Shown one piece after another: positions 1 to 9,502 of a DNA stretch of 64,000 bases. Origin of the DNA: Pseudocoprococcus catus (GTDB taxonomy: Bacteria; Bacillota; Clostridia; Lachnospirales; Lachnospiraceae); contig NZ_LR698973.1 of assembly GCF_902381825.1 (NCBI RefSeq), forward strand, positions 1,571,358 through 1,635,357. The letters run 5' to 3'. The notes beneath the pieces are model-generated. The model had not been told where the DNA came from. It ran no database searches and saw only the letters and a list, made by a program, of their open reading frames with translations. Positions within the stretch are counted from its first letter, which is position 1, and each line of letters opens with the position of its first letter. The position numbers and the translations under genes are program-made.

Positions 1-1400
1 ATGAATTGAAAGCCAGAGAAGGCATTGCAGAGCGGCAGAAAGCTCTTGAACAGAATCGTGAAAGCATTTTAAAGCAGATACAGCAACTGGAAAATGATGC
101 AGATGGCGCTATGAAAGCAGATCGGCAGGAACGAATGAAAGCGATACAGCTGATCCAGGAGAATAATGATGTGGCGGCCATGTACAAAGCCAAAAAAGCA
201 GAACTCAGAGAATTTGAGGGACAGACAGGCGGGCAGAAGTATCAGCAGCAGATGAGTGGTGTCGTGGAAGAATACGAGGCTCGACAGGAGAAGCTGGAGG
301 ATTATCAGTCGAGATACAGTGAACTGGAGGAACAGAATGAAGGAAACAGCATTCGCAATCTGGCATTGATATTCCCTGTGGCTGCACTTGCTGTGATCGT
401 CTGGATTGCCGGCGGTCTTGTGGGACTGAAAGGCATTACACATATTCTTGCCGCTGTTTTGCTGACAGCTCTGGCGGTAGGACTGGCAGTATTTCTGATT
501 CGGTCATCCGGCGGCAGAAAAGGCAGAATGAAGCAGCTGAAAGCCGATATGGATCGTCTGGAGAATGAGCAGCAGGCAATTTTGGATAAATATCAGATTG
601 AGGATATCCATGAACTCATGGAAAAGAGCCAGAATCAGAGAAGCCGTCAGGATGTGGTACTCAGACTTCGGAGAGAACTTGAGCAGCTGCGTAAACGGTA
701 TGATGAGCTGCAGAAACCTTTGGCACCGTATCTTGAGAAATATGGGGATAGTGTAACTTTGGAATCGGCTGCGGGACAGGAGCAGAAACAGAAGCTTCAA
801 AAGCTTCGGGGTCAGGCGTCGGAGCTGTTGAGACGATCGGAACAGCTGAACTGGCAGTTGGAGCAGCTGAATATGAAACAGTCTGAGCTGAGTGAGCTGG
901 AAGAACAGCTGAAGGTGCTTGATGCAGATCGGAAGATGAGTGAGGAAGATATGCGGGCCATTGACATCAGCATGAATGCGATTACGGAAATGACGGCCAG
1001 AATCCATGGATCTTTTGGTCTTCAGCTGGCAGATTATATTTCACAGCTTTTTTCTTATATTTCAAACGGCGCACATAAGAAACTGAACATTGATGAGAAG
1101 TTTCAGGTGACGGTGGATGATGACAGAAAACTGCTGCAGCCGCAGCAACTCTCTGCGGGAACGGCGGATCAGATTTATTTTTCTGTGAGAATGGCTGTCA
1201 GTCAGATGCTGTATGATGAACCGATGCCGCTGATATTGGATGACAGCTTCGTTTTGTATGATGATGAACGTCTGAAAAATACACTCAGATGGCTGACAGA
1301 ACAGAAGGCTTTCAGTCAGATCCTGATATTTACATGCCATCACAGAGAGGCTGAGATGTTGGAGAGTTTAAATTGCGATTATCATTATGTTGAATTGTAA
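1..1400 (+). CDS. YhaN/SbcC-like ATPase, C-terminal part (5' end outside window)
   Basis: The reading frame is already open at the left edge (first full codon at 3), so only the last ~466 residues are present. They form a long Gln/Glu/Lys-rich coiled coil interrupted by two hydrophobic segments (about residues 118-135 and 147-166), then a second coiled coil and the C-terminal half of an ABC-type ATPase head. That head shows an LSAGT signature (near residue 381) and a Walker B-like PLILDDSF. Membrane segments inside the coiled coil and the SAGTADQIY-type signature are typical of YhaN, a Rad50/SbcC relative. By family it would work with a YhaM/SbcD-type nuclease partner encoded upstream, outside the window. 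A bidirectional terminator follows. The exact substrate is unknown. Confidence 0.75.
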   Translation, partial: ELKAREGIAERQKALEQNRESILKQIQQLENDADGAMKADRQERMKAIQLIQENNDVAAMYKAKKAELREFEGQTGGQKYQQQMSGVVEEYEARQEKLEDYQSRYSELEEQNEGNSIRNLALIFPVAALAVIVWIAGGLVGLKGITHILAAVLLTALAVGLAVFLIRSSGGRKGRMKQLKADMDRLENEQQAILDKYQIEDIHELMEKSQNQRSRQDVVLRLRRELEQLRKRYDELQKPLAPYLEKYGDSVTLESAAGQEQKQKLQKLRGQASELLRRSEQLNWQLEQLNMKQSELSELEEQLKVLDADRKMSEEDMRAIDISMNAITEMTARIHGSFGLQLADYISQLFSYISNGAHKKLNIDEKFQVTVDDDRKLLQPQQLSAGTADQIYFSVRMAVSQMLYDEPMPLILDDSFVLYDDERLKNTLRWLTEQKAFSQILIFTCHHREAEMLESLNCDYHYVEL

Positions 1401-1505
1401 AGGGGGCATATCAAATTCACCGCTCTCTTTGCTGTTATCATTATGAGTTTTGCAGTATAAACGATAGTCGCAATTTAAATGTTGTGAGACAGATAAGACA
1501 AAAGA

Positions 1506-1563
1506 AAAACGGATTCCGGTATGCTTCAAATGATAGATTTGGAGATAACGGAATCCGTTTTGT
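1506..1563. terminator. Bidirectional terminator between yhaN-like gene and prs
   Basis: A 13-bp perfect stem (AAAACGGATTCCG at 1506-1518, CGGAATCCGTTTT at 1549-1561) is flanked by A and T runs. It sits between two convergent genes, so it can serve both. The rest of the 190-bp gap shows no gene. Confidence 0.8.
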
Positions 1564-1590
1564 TATATCATTGCCTGTGGTGTACAGGTT

Positions 1591-2760
1591 TTATTTGTGG
1601 TATTTGCGGTAGTAAGCAAGTGAGTTCTGGATTTTCGCATTAGGATCGAGCAGTTCGCTGATGGAATGATCATAGTTCAGTTTGTCGATCATGAGTGCGA
1701 TGTACTTGCTCAGGTCTACATTGATGTAGTATGGACGGGATAATAAATCAGGTGTCTGATAAATAACGTTGGTTGTCAGAACCTTGGAGATAAGACCCTG
1801 TTCATAATATTCATCGAACTGTTTCAGACCGTTTGTGAAAAGACCGAATGTTGCTGCAACAAAAACACGCTTTGCCTTACGTTTCTTCAGTTCTTTGGCA
1901 ACATCCAGCATGCTTTCGCCAGAGGAGATCATATCATCAACGATGAAGACATCCTTGCCTTCGACGGATGAACCGAGGAATTCATGAGCAACGATCGGGT
2001 TGCGGCCATTAACAACTCTGGAGTAGTCTCTTCTCTTATAGAACATACCCATATCGAGACCGAGAACGTTGGAATAGTAAACGGCACGGCCCATAGCGCC
2101 TTCATCCGGGCTGATGATCATCATATGGTCGCTGTCTACCTGAAGGTCAGGGACGTTGTTGAATAAGCTTTTGATAAACTGATAAGTTGGCTGAATGCTG
2201 TCAAAACCACTGTTAGGAATAGCATTCTGAACACGTGGATCATGAGCATCAAAAGTAATAATATTTTCAACACCGAGAGCATGAAGTTCCTGCAGTGCAA
2301 CGGCACAATCCAGTGATTCACGGGATGTACGCTTGTGCTGACGGCTCTCATAAAGGAATGGCATAATAACATTGATACGACGGGCCTTACCTGCTGCTGC
2401 TGTGATAATACGTTTTAAATCGGAATAATGATCATCCGGTGACATCTTGTTCATGTGACCGCAGAGAGAATATTCAATTGAATAATTGGTGACATCAACA
2501 AGCAGATATAAATCTTTGCCTCGGATAGAATCAAGGATTGTGCCTTTTGCTTCGCCGGAACCGAAACGGGAGCACTTGGTATTCACAATATAGGAATCCT
2601 TAACCCTATCATCCTGATGAAGAACACTTTCACGTTCTTTTCTCCAGTCAACGATATATTCATTGACCATATTGCCAAGTTCACTGCAGCTCTGAAGCGG
2701 AATAATACCTAAATCGCCTACTGGAATTGAGTTTCTAAACTCTTCAATGTTCTGAGCCAT
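1591..2760 (-). CDS. prs: Ribose-phosphate pyrophosphokinase, long form
   Basis: Makes PRPP from ribose-5-phosphate and ATP for purine, pyrimidine, His, Trp and NAD synthesis. The PRPP-binding loop VFIVDDMISSGESM and the FLYESRQHKRTSRE and TFDAHDPRVQNA segments match Prs. At 389 residues it is about 70 longer than the usual ~315-residue enzyme. The additional length lies mainly at the N-terminus and between the catalytic blocks, as in a clade found in Clostridia. The ATG has a good ribosome site (GGAGGT) and its own promoter. Transcribed alone, with a palindrome at the predicted transcription start. Confident on the family; whether the long form has the usual ADP regulation cannot be seen. 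Confidence 0.9.
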   Translation of the reverse strand: MAQNIEEFRNSIPVGDLGIIPLQSCSELGNMVNEYIVDWRKERESVLHQDDRVKDSYIVNTKCSRFGSGEAKGTILDSIRGKDLYLLVDVTNYSIEYSLCGHMNKMSPDDHYSDLKRIITAAAGKARRINVIMPFLYESRQHKRTSRESLDCAVALQELHALGVENIITFDAHDPRVQNAIPNSGFDSIQPTYQFIKSLFNNVPDLQVDSDHMMIISPDEGAMGRAVYYSNVLGLDMGMFYKRRDYSRVVNGRNPIVAHEFLGSSVEGKDVFIVDDMISSGESMLDVAKELKKRKAKRVFVAATFGLFTNGLKQFDEYYEQGLISKVLTTNVIYQTPDLLSRPYYINVDLSKYIALMIDKLNYDHSISELLDPNAKIQNSLAYYRKYHK

Positions 2761-2798
2761 AATATACCTCCATCATATGTTAACTAAATCAAACAAAT

Positions 2799-2813
2799 GA
2801 CGACATTGTCGTC
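2799..2813. promoter_or_regulatory. Palindrome at the prs transcription start
   Basis: GACGACATTGTCGTC is an inverted repeat with 6-bp arms around a 3-bp centre. It lies immediately downstream of the predicted prs -10 box, covering the start of transcription. It could be a repressor operator or a 5' mRNA stem. Confidence 0.4.
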
Positions 2814-2820
2814 CACTTTA

Positions 2821-2849
2821 TTTATAACGTATCCGACATAGGATGTCAA
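2821..2849 (-). promoter_or_regulatory. prs promoter
   Basis: Read on the minus strand: TTGACA (2849-2844), 17-bp spacer, TATAAA (2826-2821). A near-consensus sigma-A promoter about 60 bases upstream of the prs start codon. Confidence 0.65.
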
Positions 2850-2855
2850 GGTGTC

Positions 2856-3845
2856 TTACTCGGAAATTGCCTTTTTAATGCGGATATCGTCGCCGAGGAT
2901 CAGCATGATCTCATAATTGCTGACTAATCTGGAAAATATTCGTTCACTGTATTCGTTCTGCAGTTCATCCAGGGACAGATTCGTTGAAATAATGGTGGAT
3001 TTTCTTGCCAGCAGCCGTTCGTTGATGCAAAGAAAAAGCTGTGAAGTAATGAAAGCATTATTCAATTCTGTACCAAGATCATCAATGATGAGAAGATCGC
3101 AGTCGAGAATATAATGAAACATATTCTCATCAGTGTCATCCATATCATCATTCCCAAATGTGTTGTTCTGAAGAATGTCCACAAGATGAAAAGCGGTCAG
3201 ATAAATCACGGTATGAGAGTCATCCAGCAATTCTCTGGCAATGCAATTTGTCAGAAAAGTCTTGCCCACGCCGGTGTCACCGTAAAAGAGAAGATTCCGG
3301 GACTGTTCATCGAAATGATCAATGAAATCGTGACAGGTACTGAGAACGGCCTGGATATTCTCTCGGGGACTGACGCCGAGGCTGCGGTTCTTCGTATCGG
3401 AATAATACCGGATGTCAAAGGTATCGAAATTCTCGCGTTTCAGCACATCATGGATGTTGGATTGGCGATAGAGAAGATCGACCATGGCCTGCTTAAAACA
3501 GTGACATTTCTTGTCACCGATAAAACCGGTATCATGACAATCCGGGCATGAATAGGTCAGCTCCAGATAATCAGCAGGATACCCGGCCTGTGTCAGCAGA
3601 AGCGTTTTCTGCTCCTGCAGTTCCTGCAGATGCTGCTGCATATCCTGCAGAACATCCTTCCGGCCCAGGGCAGCAGCCCGGGCTCTGTCTGCACAGAAAG
3701 AGGCGGTTTCTTCTTCCAGCTGCCGGTAGGCAGGCAGACGATCGCAGATCTCCTGATAACGCTGGCTCTGAAGGTGTCGGTGCTGCAGCTGGCGGAGATC
3801 ATATTGGCGCATAATTGCCTGATATTGAGAATTCTTCAAGTTCAT
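2856..3845 (-). CDS. DnaC/DnaI-type ATP-binding protein (helicase loader)
   Basis: A 329-residue AAA+ protein of the DnaC/IstB/DnaI group. The N-terminus is helical and Gln-rich. A four-cysteine zinc-ribbon-like motif (CPDCHDTGFIGDKKCHC, around residue 100) precedes the ATPase, as in DnaI-type loaders. Walker A is GDTGVGKTFL and Walker B LLIIDDLGTE; a sensor-like TIISTNLSLDEL follows. It lies 24 bases after the DnaD-domain gene and is probably in the same transcript, so the likely role is loading replicative helicase at the origin and at restart sites. The ATG has an AAAGGAGA site. An IstB transposition helper is unlikely, since no transposase is adjacent. Confidence 0.85.
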   Translation of the reverse strand: MNLKNSQYQAIMRQYDLRQLQHRHLQSQRYQEICDRLPAYRQLEEETASFCADRARAAALGRKDVLQDMQQHLQELQEQKTLLLTQAGYPADYLELTYSCPDCHDTGFIGDKKCHCFKQAMVDLLYRQSNIHDVLKRENFDTFDIRYYSDTKNRSLGVSPRENIQAVLSTCHDFIDHFDEQSRNLLFYGDTGVGKTFLTNCIARELLDDSHTVIYLTAFHLVDILQNNTFGNDDMDDTDENMFHYILDCDLLIIDDLGTELNNAFITSQLFLCINERLLARKSTIISTNLSLDELQNEYSERIFSRLVSNYEIMLILGDDIRIKKAISE

Positions 3846-3869
3846 AATGACGTCTCCTTTTCAGTCGAA

Positions 3870-5009
3870 CTACTTGTTGGTGGAACCATTCTGAATCTTT
3901 GCGGCCAGTTTCTTCTCAAGAGCAGCGTAGTCATAACTGCGCTGATTGAAATTGTGAAACTTATTGGAAGATGGTCTTGTCTGTTTGACGGCCGGGCGCT
4001 TAGCCGGTGCAGCTGCCTTCTCGGCACTTCGAGCCTTGTCAGCGGCGAGTACCTCTGTCATAGTATAGGCACCGAGAGACTTCCAGTTGCTCAGAATCTT
4101 GTCTGTATATTCAAAACTCGGCGTATGGACAGCCATCATGGTGCGTCGGCAGGCTTCAAGGATGAGCTCGAGGCTGAAACCGTAGGTGCGGGTCCACTTG
4201 TTGATAAATTCTGCTTCTCCGGCAGCTGGCATACGTCCGCCGAGACCAAAGGCTTTCAGTACAGCGAAGCAGGCTTTCTGATGAGTTTCGCTCTGGGTGC
4301 GGGCTTCATCGGCAGTGGTGATATGGAGATCGGCCCAGGATAAAGCCACTTTCTCGATATAACGCATATGGGTATGCCCATTGGAGACACAGTATTCAAA
4401 AAGATATTCAATGAGATCTCTGGAAAAACCGAGATCATCATAAAAATAATAAATCGTGTTCAAATCAGATGCACTCAGAGGACGGCCGAGATATTGCTGA
4501 ATGATGAAGATCAGCTGTGCGCCGTCATCTGATTCCGAAAAGCGGTGCAGTTCCTGTGTGGAACGAGGATGCATTGAAACGGCCGGGGTTGTGCCGACCG
4601 GAGTGCCGGTGATACCGGTACCTGTCTGCGCAGCAACTGCAGATTGTGCCGGCGCGGGCCGGCGCTGCTCAGGGGGAGCAGTCGGAGTATCCTTCTGACT
4701 GCTGATTGAAGTGACAGCGTTCAGGCAGATGCCTGCAATTGTACCGTCACGGTCAAAGGTCAGTCGGAGCAGCCCTTCGGCTTCCCAGTATTTCAGTGCA
4801 CGGGTCACGTCGTTTTCAGTCATAAAAAATATATCGGCGATGCCGCTCAGGGAGAGGGCATGATCCGGATGAGAAAGCCAGCGGAGCAGATAAAGATAAA
4901 TCTTCAGAAATTCTCCGTTGGCTCTCGGCAGATATTCATCAAAAAAGGTATTCGGGATGACAGTCACGCCATCAGAATAACCAGCAGATAAGGTAATAGG
5001 TTTCGGCAT
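3870..5009 (-). CDS. DnaD-domain replication initiation protein
   Basis: A 379-residue protein with an N-terminal winged-helix region (DnaB/DnaD-type, about residues 1-100), a Pro/Ala/Gln-rich linker, and two DnaD-type C-terminal helical domains. The first shows the characteristic IYYFYDDLGFSRDLIEYLFEYC followed by YIEKVALSW; the second (about residues 250-330) ends in a YTDKILSNW block. The tail is basic. DnaD proteins act with DnaI in primosome assembly, which fits its position directly before the helicase-loader gene. GGAGGTGG precedes the ATG. Its upstream region holds a DnaA-box cluster, suggesting control by DnaA. Confidence 0.85.
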   Translation of the reverse strand: MPKPITLSAGYSDGVTVIPNTFFDEYLPRANGEFLKIYLYLLRWLSHPDHALSLSGIADIFFMTENDVTRALKYWEAEGLLRLTFDRDGTIAGICLNAVTSISSQKDTPTAPPEQRRPAPAQSAVAAQTGTGITGTPVGTTPAVSMHPRSTQELHRFSESDDGAQLIFIIQQYLGRPLSASDLNTIYYFYDDLGFSRDLIEYLFEYCVSNGHTHMRYIEKVALSWADLHITTADEARTQSETHQKACFAVLKAFGLGGRMPAAGEAEFINKWTRTYGFSLELILEACRRTMMAVHTPSFEYTDKILSNWKSLGAYTMTEVLAADKARSAEKAAAPAKRPAVKQTRPSSNKFHNFNQRSYDYAALEKKLAAKIQNGSTNK

Positions 5010-5074
5010 AAAGCCACCTCCAGATTCAATTCCGGTAACGATCAGATGATGATACAGTTACGGATTTTTTCTTA

Positions 5075-5103
5075 AGTATAACATAAAGCTGAAAATTTGA
5101 GAA
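5075..5103 (-). promoter_or_regulatory. Predicted dnaD promoter
   Basis: On the minus strand, TTCTCA (5103-5098), 17-bp spacer and TATACT (5080-5075). The -10 matches at 5 of 6 positions and the -35 at 4 of 6. It lies between the DnaA boxes and the gene. Confidence 0.4.
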
Positions 5104-5115
5104 TACCGGGGGTTT

Positions 5116-5191
5116 TGTGAATAAATGTGGATATTTTGGTGGAGAAAGTTGTGGATAATGTGGATAACTGGTGGACGGGAAAGGTGAATAA
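5116..5191 (-). promoter_or_regulatory. DnaA-box cluster upstream of the dnaD-dnaI genes
   Basis: Three perfect DnaA boxes (consensus TTATNCACA on the minus strand) lie at 5116-5124, 5150-5158 and 5159-5167. One-mismatch copies lie at 5126-5134 and 5183-5191. All have the same orientation, and neighbours are 9-10 bp apart within each pair. A further perfect box lies at 5326-5334, next to the murC stop codon. The cluster sits just upstream of the predicted dnaD promoter. The rest of the 5010-5336 gap holds the murC terminator and no gene. Confidence 0.65.
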
Positions 5192-5273
5192 AATTTTTGA
5201 AATGTCGAAAAAGCCCATAAAAAGCGGAGTTTAGACGAAAAAAGAAAGGCGGTTGCGTAGGAATTATGTAAAC

Positions 5274-5326
5274 AAAAATATCCACCGGATTTATCCCAAA
5301 TTTTTGTTGATAAATCGGTGGATATT
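5274..5326 (-). terminator. murC terminator
   Basis: On the minus strand a stem of about 18 bp with a one-base bulge (arms 5326-5309 and 5295-5277) ends in TATTTTTG. It immediately follows the murC stop codon and separates murC from the dnaD promoter region. Confidence 0.75.
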
Positions 5327-5336
5327 GTGGATAACT

Positions 5337-6713
5337 TTACTTAATCAGCGCTTCGCCTACTAAAACAACGTCTCCGGCACCCATAGTTATCAACAGGTCG
5401 CCGTTGATACATTTTTCACGTAAAAATTTTTCAATCTCCTCAAATGAAGGAAAATAGTAGGCTTCTTTGCCTTTTTCAAGGAGCAGCTTCTGGATATCCC
5501 TTGAATGGATGTCACCCGGGTCGGTTTCACGGGCAGCATAGATATCAGCCAGGACAATCTTGTCAGCCAGTGAAAGTGCATCGGCAAATTCGTGGAAAAA
5601 GGCTTTGGTACGTGTATAAGTATGTGGCTGGAAGACGCACCAGATCTGACGGTGCGGGTATTTCTGTGCCGCAGTCAGGGTCGCTTTGATCTCTGTCGGA
5701 TGATGCGCATAATCATCAATGACGGTCACGCCGTTAAACTGGCCTTTGTATTCAAAGCGTCGGTCAGTGCCTTCAAAAGCCATAAGGCCTTTCTTGATGA
5801 TATCCATAGGAATATGTAATTCGCGTGCGGAGGCGATAGCTGCCAACGCATTGGATACATTATGGATACCTGCCACATTCAGCTGGATATGGTCAATCTT
5901 CTTGCCGTAAGCGATCAGGTCAAAACTGCCTTTGGCAAATTCGTCAAATGTAATATTCTCAGCAGCATAATCACACTCCGGTTTCAGACCGTAGGTAATG
6001 ATATGACATGGCAGACCGTCTGTGATCTCAGATACATGGCTGATCTCACCATTGATAACAAGAATGTCGTCTGCGTCAAGCTTCTCTGCAAACTTGCGGA
6101 AAGAATGACGGATGTCGTTGATATCCTTGAAGAAATCAAGATGATCCTCTTCGATATTCAGGATGATTTCAAGGCTCGGATTGAACTTCAGAAAGCTGTT
6201 GGTGTATTCGCAGGCTTCTGTAATAAAGTTGTCAGAGTGACCTACGCGGATGTTGCCGTGAATGGCTTTTAATATACCGCCCACGCTGATGGTAGGATCA
6301 GTGTCTGCTGCAAGCAGAATATGAGACAGCATGGAGGTTGTCGTTGTCTTGCCGTGGGTACCGGAAACGGCGATGGCATTGGTATAGTTGGTCATGATCT
6401 GACCAAGGAGTTCCGCACGGTCCATCATCGGGAGACCCGCAGATTTGGCAGCGGCAAATTCAGGGTTATCTGGATGAATGGCAGCTGTATAGACAACCAC
6501 ATCAATATCAGGTGTAATGTTCTCTGCGCGCTGGCCATAGGCAATCTGGATGCCAAGAGACGTCAGATGGTCTGTGATGGCAGATTCGTGAGCGTCGGAA
6601 CCGACAACAGTAAAGCCTTTGGCGTGGAGAATTTCGGCCAGGCCGCTCATGCTGATGCCGCCAATGCCCATAAAGTGGATCTTTACCGGTTTATTAAAAT
6701 TGATTTGATACAT
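5337..6713 (-). CDS. murC: UDP-N-acetylmuramate-L-alanine ligase
   Basis: Adds L-alanine to UDP-MurNAc with ATP hydrolysis, the first peptide step of peptidoglycan synthesis in the cytoplasm. Visible motifs are the N-terminal nucleotide-sugar loop FMGIGGISMSGLAEIL, the Mur-ligase ATP loop GTHGKTTTTSML, and the C-terminal DDYAHHPTEIKATL and FQPHTYTRT blocks. The start was placed at the ATG at 6713 because AGGAAGG lies 7 bases upstream and the protein then begins right before the conserved loop. An in-frame upstream ATG would add 22 residues lacking family support. Length 458 residues, normal for MurC. Has its own promoter and terminator; divergent from glgC. Confidence 0.95.
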   Translation of the reverse strand: MYQINFNKPVKIHFMGIGGISMSGLAEILHAKGFTVVGSDAHESAITDHLTSLGIQIAYGQRAENITPDIDVVVYTAAIHPDNPEFAAAKSAGLPMMDRAELLGQIMTNYTNAIAVSGTHGKTTTTSMLSHILLAADTDPTISVGGILKAIHGNIRVGHSDNFITEACEYTNSFLKFNPSLEIILNIEEDHLDFFKDINDIRHSFRKFAEKLDADDILVINGEISHVSEITDGLPCHIITYGLKPECDYAAENITFDEFAKGSFDLIAYGKKIDHIQLNVAGIHNVSNALAAIASARELHIPMDIIKKGLMAFEGTDRRFEYKGQFNGVTVIDDYAHHPTEIKATLTAAQKYPHRQIWCVFQPHTYTRTKAFFHEFADALSLADKIVLADIYAARETDPGDIHSRDIQKLLLEKGKEAYYFPSFEEIEKFLREKCINGDLLITMGAGDVVLVGEALIK

Positions 6714-6798
6714 CAGAATCCTTCCTATTCTATAAAATTTAGTAAGTGTATAACTTTTGTGACTGTGCATATCCTGCACGGAACAGTTACCTATTGCT

Positions 6799-6826
6799 AT
6801 TATAACCGCATTTAATGAAAAATCAA
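6799..6826 (-). promoter_or_regulatory. murC promoter
   Basis: Minus strand TTGATT (6826-6821), 16-bp spacer, TATAAT (6804-6799), about 85 bases upstream of the murC start. Confidence 0.5.
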
Positions 6827-6980
6827 ATGAAAATTATGAAAATGTAAATTATGTATTGTATACAAAAAAACTATGTAAAAATTGTTGAAAATTGTCAGAA
6901 AAAGGTTGCATAAAACCTACTGATGCTATAAGGATTGCATACATTTTGTTTTTTTGTCGTAAAAAAATTAGTAAATACTG

Positions 6981-7009
6981 TTCACTTTTTATATAAATAG
7001 TGGTATAAT
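6981..7009 (+). promoter_or_regulatory. glgC promoter
   Basis: TTCACT (6981-6986), 17-bp spacer, perfect TATAAT (7004-7009), 30 bases before the glgC start. The AT-rich region 6830-6980 between it and the murC promoter shows no gene. Confidence 0.6.
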
Positions 7010-7039
7010 GAGTTCACAAATAACAACAGAGGTGATAGC

Positions 7040-8311
7040 GTGATTAAGAAAGAAATGATAGCCATGCTTCTGGCCGGCGGGCAGGGCAGCAGACTTGGTG
7101 TTTTGACTTCGAATGTAGCAAAACCGGCAGTGGCTTTTGGCGGCAAGTACCGTATTATTGATTTTCCGTTGAGCAACTGTATCAATTCGGGAGTGGATAC
7201 AGTTGGTGTTCTGACACAATATAGACATTTGCGGCTGAACAGCCATATCGGCATTGGTATTCCGTGGGATCTGGACCGTAATCATGGCGGTGTGACATTG
7301 CTTCCACCTTATGAGAAGAGCGAGAGTTCAGACTGGTATACAGGAACAGCCAATGCTATTTATCAGAATATGGAATATATTGAGAAGTACAATCCGGAGT
7401 ATGTACTGATCCTTGGTGGTGACCATATTTATAAGATGGATTATGAAGTGATGCTGGATTACCATAAAGCAAAAGGGGCAGATGTGACAATTGCCTGCAT
7501 GCCTGTACCTTGGGCTGAGGCCAGCCGTTTTGGCGTTGTTATTGCCGATGACAACGGCAATATCAAGGATTTTGAGGAGAAACCGCCGAAGCCGAGCAGT
7601 AACCTTGCGTCTATGGGTATTTATATCTTTAACTGGCCGATACTGAGAGAGGCGTTGATCGCTTTGAAGAATCAGCCGGGATGTGATTTCGGTATGCATG
7701 TTATTCCTTATGTACATAATAATACGCATAATTGTTATGCGTATGAATTCAATGGCTACTGGAAGGATGTTGGAACACTGGGATCCTACTGGCAGGCCAA
7801 CATGGAATTGATCGATATCATTCCGGAATTTAATCTGTATGAGGAATTCTGGAAGATTTATACGAATAACGATATGATCAAGCCGCAGTATTTCGGTGAG
7901 AAGGCTGTTGTTGACAGGTGTATCATCGGAGAAGGTGCGGAGATTTATGGAGAAGTGAAGAACAGCGTCATCGGCGCAGGCGTTATCATCGAAGAAGGTG
8001 CTGTTGTTCGTGATTCTATTGTTATGCAGGGAGCGGTGATCGGCGCTGGAACAACGGTTGATAAGGGAATTATTGCCGAGTCCGTACAGGTCGGCAGGGA
8101 CTGCAGACTGGGTGTGGGTGAATTTGCCCCGAATGTTTATAATCCAAAGGTTTATGCGTTTGATCTTGTGACAATCGCGGAGAATTCTGTGATTCCGGAT
8201 CATGTACAGATTGGCAAGAATACAGCGATTGTCGGAAAGACTGTACCGGAAGATTATCCGGATGGCCTGCTGGCGAGTGGACAGGTTATTATAAAGGCAG
8301 GTGAAATATAA
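7040..8311 (+). CDS. glgC: Glucose-1-phosphate adenylyltransferase
   Basis: Forms ADP-glucose from glucose-1-phosphate and ATP, the committed step of bacterial glycogen synthesis. The N-terminal nucleotidyltransferase domain shows [14 protein letters not shown], the [19 protein letters not shown] substrate block and [10 protein letters not shown] with the metal aspartate. The last ~130 residues are left-handed beta-helix hexapeptide repeats. The start is GTG with AGAGGTG upstream; 423 residues is normal. The stop codon overlaps the glgD start by one base, so the two are translationally coupled and probably form a GlgC/GlgD heteromer as in other Gram-positives. No glgA or glgB is nearby. Confidence 0.95.
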   Translation: MIKKEMIAMLLAGGQGSRLGVLTSNVAKPAVAFGGKYRIIDFPLSNCINSGVDTVGVLTQYRHLRLNSHIGIGIPWDLDRNHGGVTLLPPYEKSESSDWYTGTANAIYQNMEYIEKYNPEYVLILGGDHIYKMDYEVMLDYHKAKGADVTIACMPVPWAEASRFGVVIADDNGNIKDFEEKPPKPSSNLASMGIYIFNWPILREALIALKNQPGCDFGMHVIPYVHNNTHNCYAYEFNGYWKDVGTLGSYWQANMELIDIIPEFNLYEEFWKIYTNNDMIKPQYFGEKAVVDRCIIGEGAEIYGEVKNSVIGAGVIIEEGAVVRDSIVMQGAVIGAGTTVDKGIIAESVQVGRDCRLGVGEFAPNVYNPKVYAFDLVTIAENSVIPDHVQIGKNTAIVGKTVPEDYPDGLLASGQVIIKAGEI

Positions 8312-9435
8312 TGAGAGCGATTGGTATTGTTTTAGCAGGCGGGAACAGCAGCAGAATGGGTATACTGGCGAATAAGAGAGCCGTTGCAGCTATGCCGATA
8401 GCAGGCAGCTACAGAAGCATAGATTTTGCACTGAGCAATATGTCGAACTCTCATGTACAGAAAGTCGCTGTATGTACACAGTTTAATGCACGTTCGTTGA
8501 ATCAGCATCTCAATTCTTCCAAGTGGTGGGATTTCGGACGTAAGCAGGGCGGACTTTTTGTATTGACACCGACGATGACAACGGAGAACAATTCCTGGTA
8601 CAGAGGAACAGCGGATGCCATGTATCAGAATATTGATTTTCTGCGTGAAAGTCACGAACCGTATGTAATCATTACATCCGGGGACTGTGTTTACAAGACT
8701 GATTTTAATAAGATGCTGGAATATCATATCAATCAGAAGGCAGATATTACAGTAGGGTATACGAAGCTGGCGGCAGGTCAGGATGATCCGACACGTTTTG
8801 GCGTGATGCAGATGGATACTGACGGACGTGTGCTTAGCTTTGAAGAAAAACCGGTTGTTACAGATAATATGACTGTATCAACAGGTATCTATATTATCAG
8901 AAGAAGGTTGCTCATTGGACTTTTGGAGAAGGCCAATGCCGAACAAAGATATGACTTTGTCAAAGATATTCTTGTCAGATATCGTGAGACGAAGAAGATT
9001 TATGGTTATGAAATGCCGGGGTATTGGAATAATATTGCAACTGTAGATTCCTATTACAGAACAAATATGGATTTTCTGAAGAAGGATGTCAGAGATTATT
9101 TCTTTGGCGGTTATGCGAGCATTTATTCGAAGGTTGAGGATCAGCCGCCGGCAAAGTTCAATCCGGGGGCGTCTGTGAGAAACAGTCTGGTGGCCAGCGG
9201 ATGCATTATTAATGGCAAGGTTGAGAATTCGGTTCTGTTCCGCAAGGTATATGTGGGGAATAACTGTGTGATCAGGAATTCGATTATTCTTAATGATGTC
9301 TATATTGGAGATAATACGACGATTGAGAACTGTATTGTTGAAAGTCGTGGAACAATTCGCGCGAACGAAACTTACAGGGGTGAGGACGGCAAGGTAAGAA
9401 TTGTTGTCGAAGAAAACGAAAGATATATAATCTGA
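8311..9435 (+). CDS. glgD: Glucose-1-phosphate adenylyltransferase subunit GlgD
   Basis: Paralog of GlgC with the same two-domain layout, 374 residues. The nucleotidyltransferase core is altered at several GlgC positions: [25 protein letters not shown] replaces the canonical loop region, and [10 protein letters not shown] replaces [10 protein letters not shown]. This is typical of GlgD, which has little activity alone and raises the activity of GlgC in a mixed complex in studied Firmicutes. The C-terminus is beta-helix repeats. Its ATG overlaps the glgC stop codon. A TATAAT near its end (9426-9431) may help transcribe the next gene, spoVG. Confidence 0.93.
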   Translation: MRAIGIVLAGGNSSRMGILANKRAVAAMPIAGSYRSIDFALSNMSNSHVQKVAVCTQFNARSLNQHLNSSKWWDFGRKQGGLFVLTPTMTTENNSWYRGTADAMYQNIDFLRESHEPYVIITSGDCVYKTDFNKMLEYHINQKADITVGYTKLAAGQDDPTRFGVMQMDTDGRVLSFEEKPVVTDNMTVSTGIYIIRRRLLIGLLEKANAEQRYDFVKDILVRYRETKKIYGYEMPGYWNNIATVDSYYRTNMDFLKKDVRDYFFGGYASIYSKVEDQPPAKFNPGASVRNSLVASGCIINGKVENSVLFRKVYVGNNCVIRNSIILNDVYIGDNTTIENCIVESRGTIRANETYRGEDGKVRIVVEENERYII

Positions 9436-9502
9436 TAAGTGGGAAACTGCAGCTGTGAAGAATGAACAGTTGGGGAAGTATCAGAATAATGGGGGTATAC
9501 AT

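Noticed and set aside
7328..8203. Long minus-strand frame opposite glgC
   Set aside because: An antisense shadow of a clear enzyme gene; no ribosome site and no protein-like motifs.
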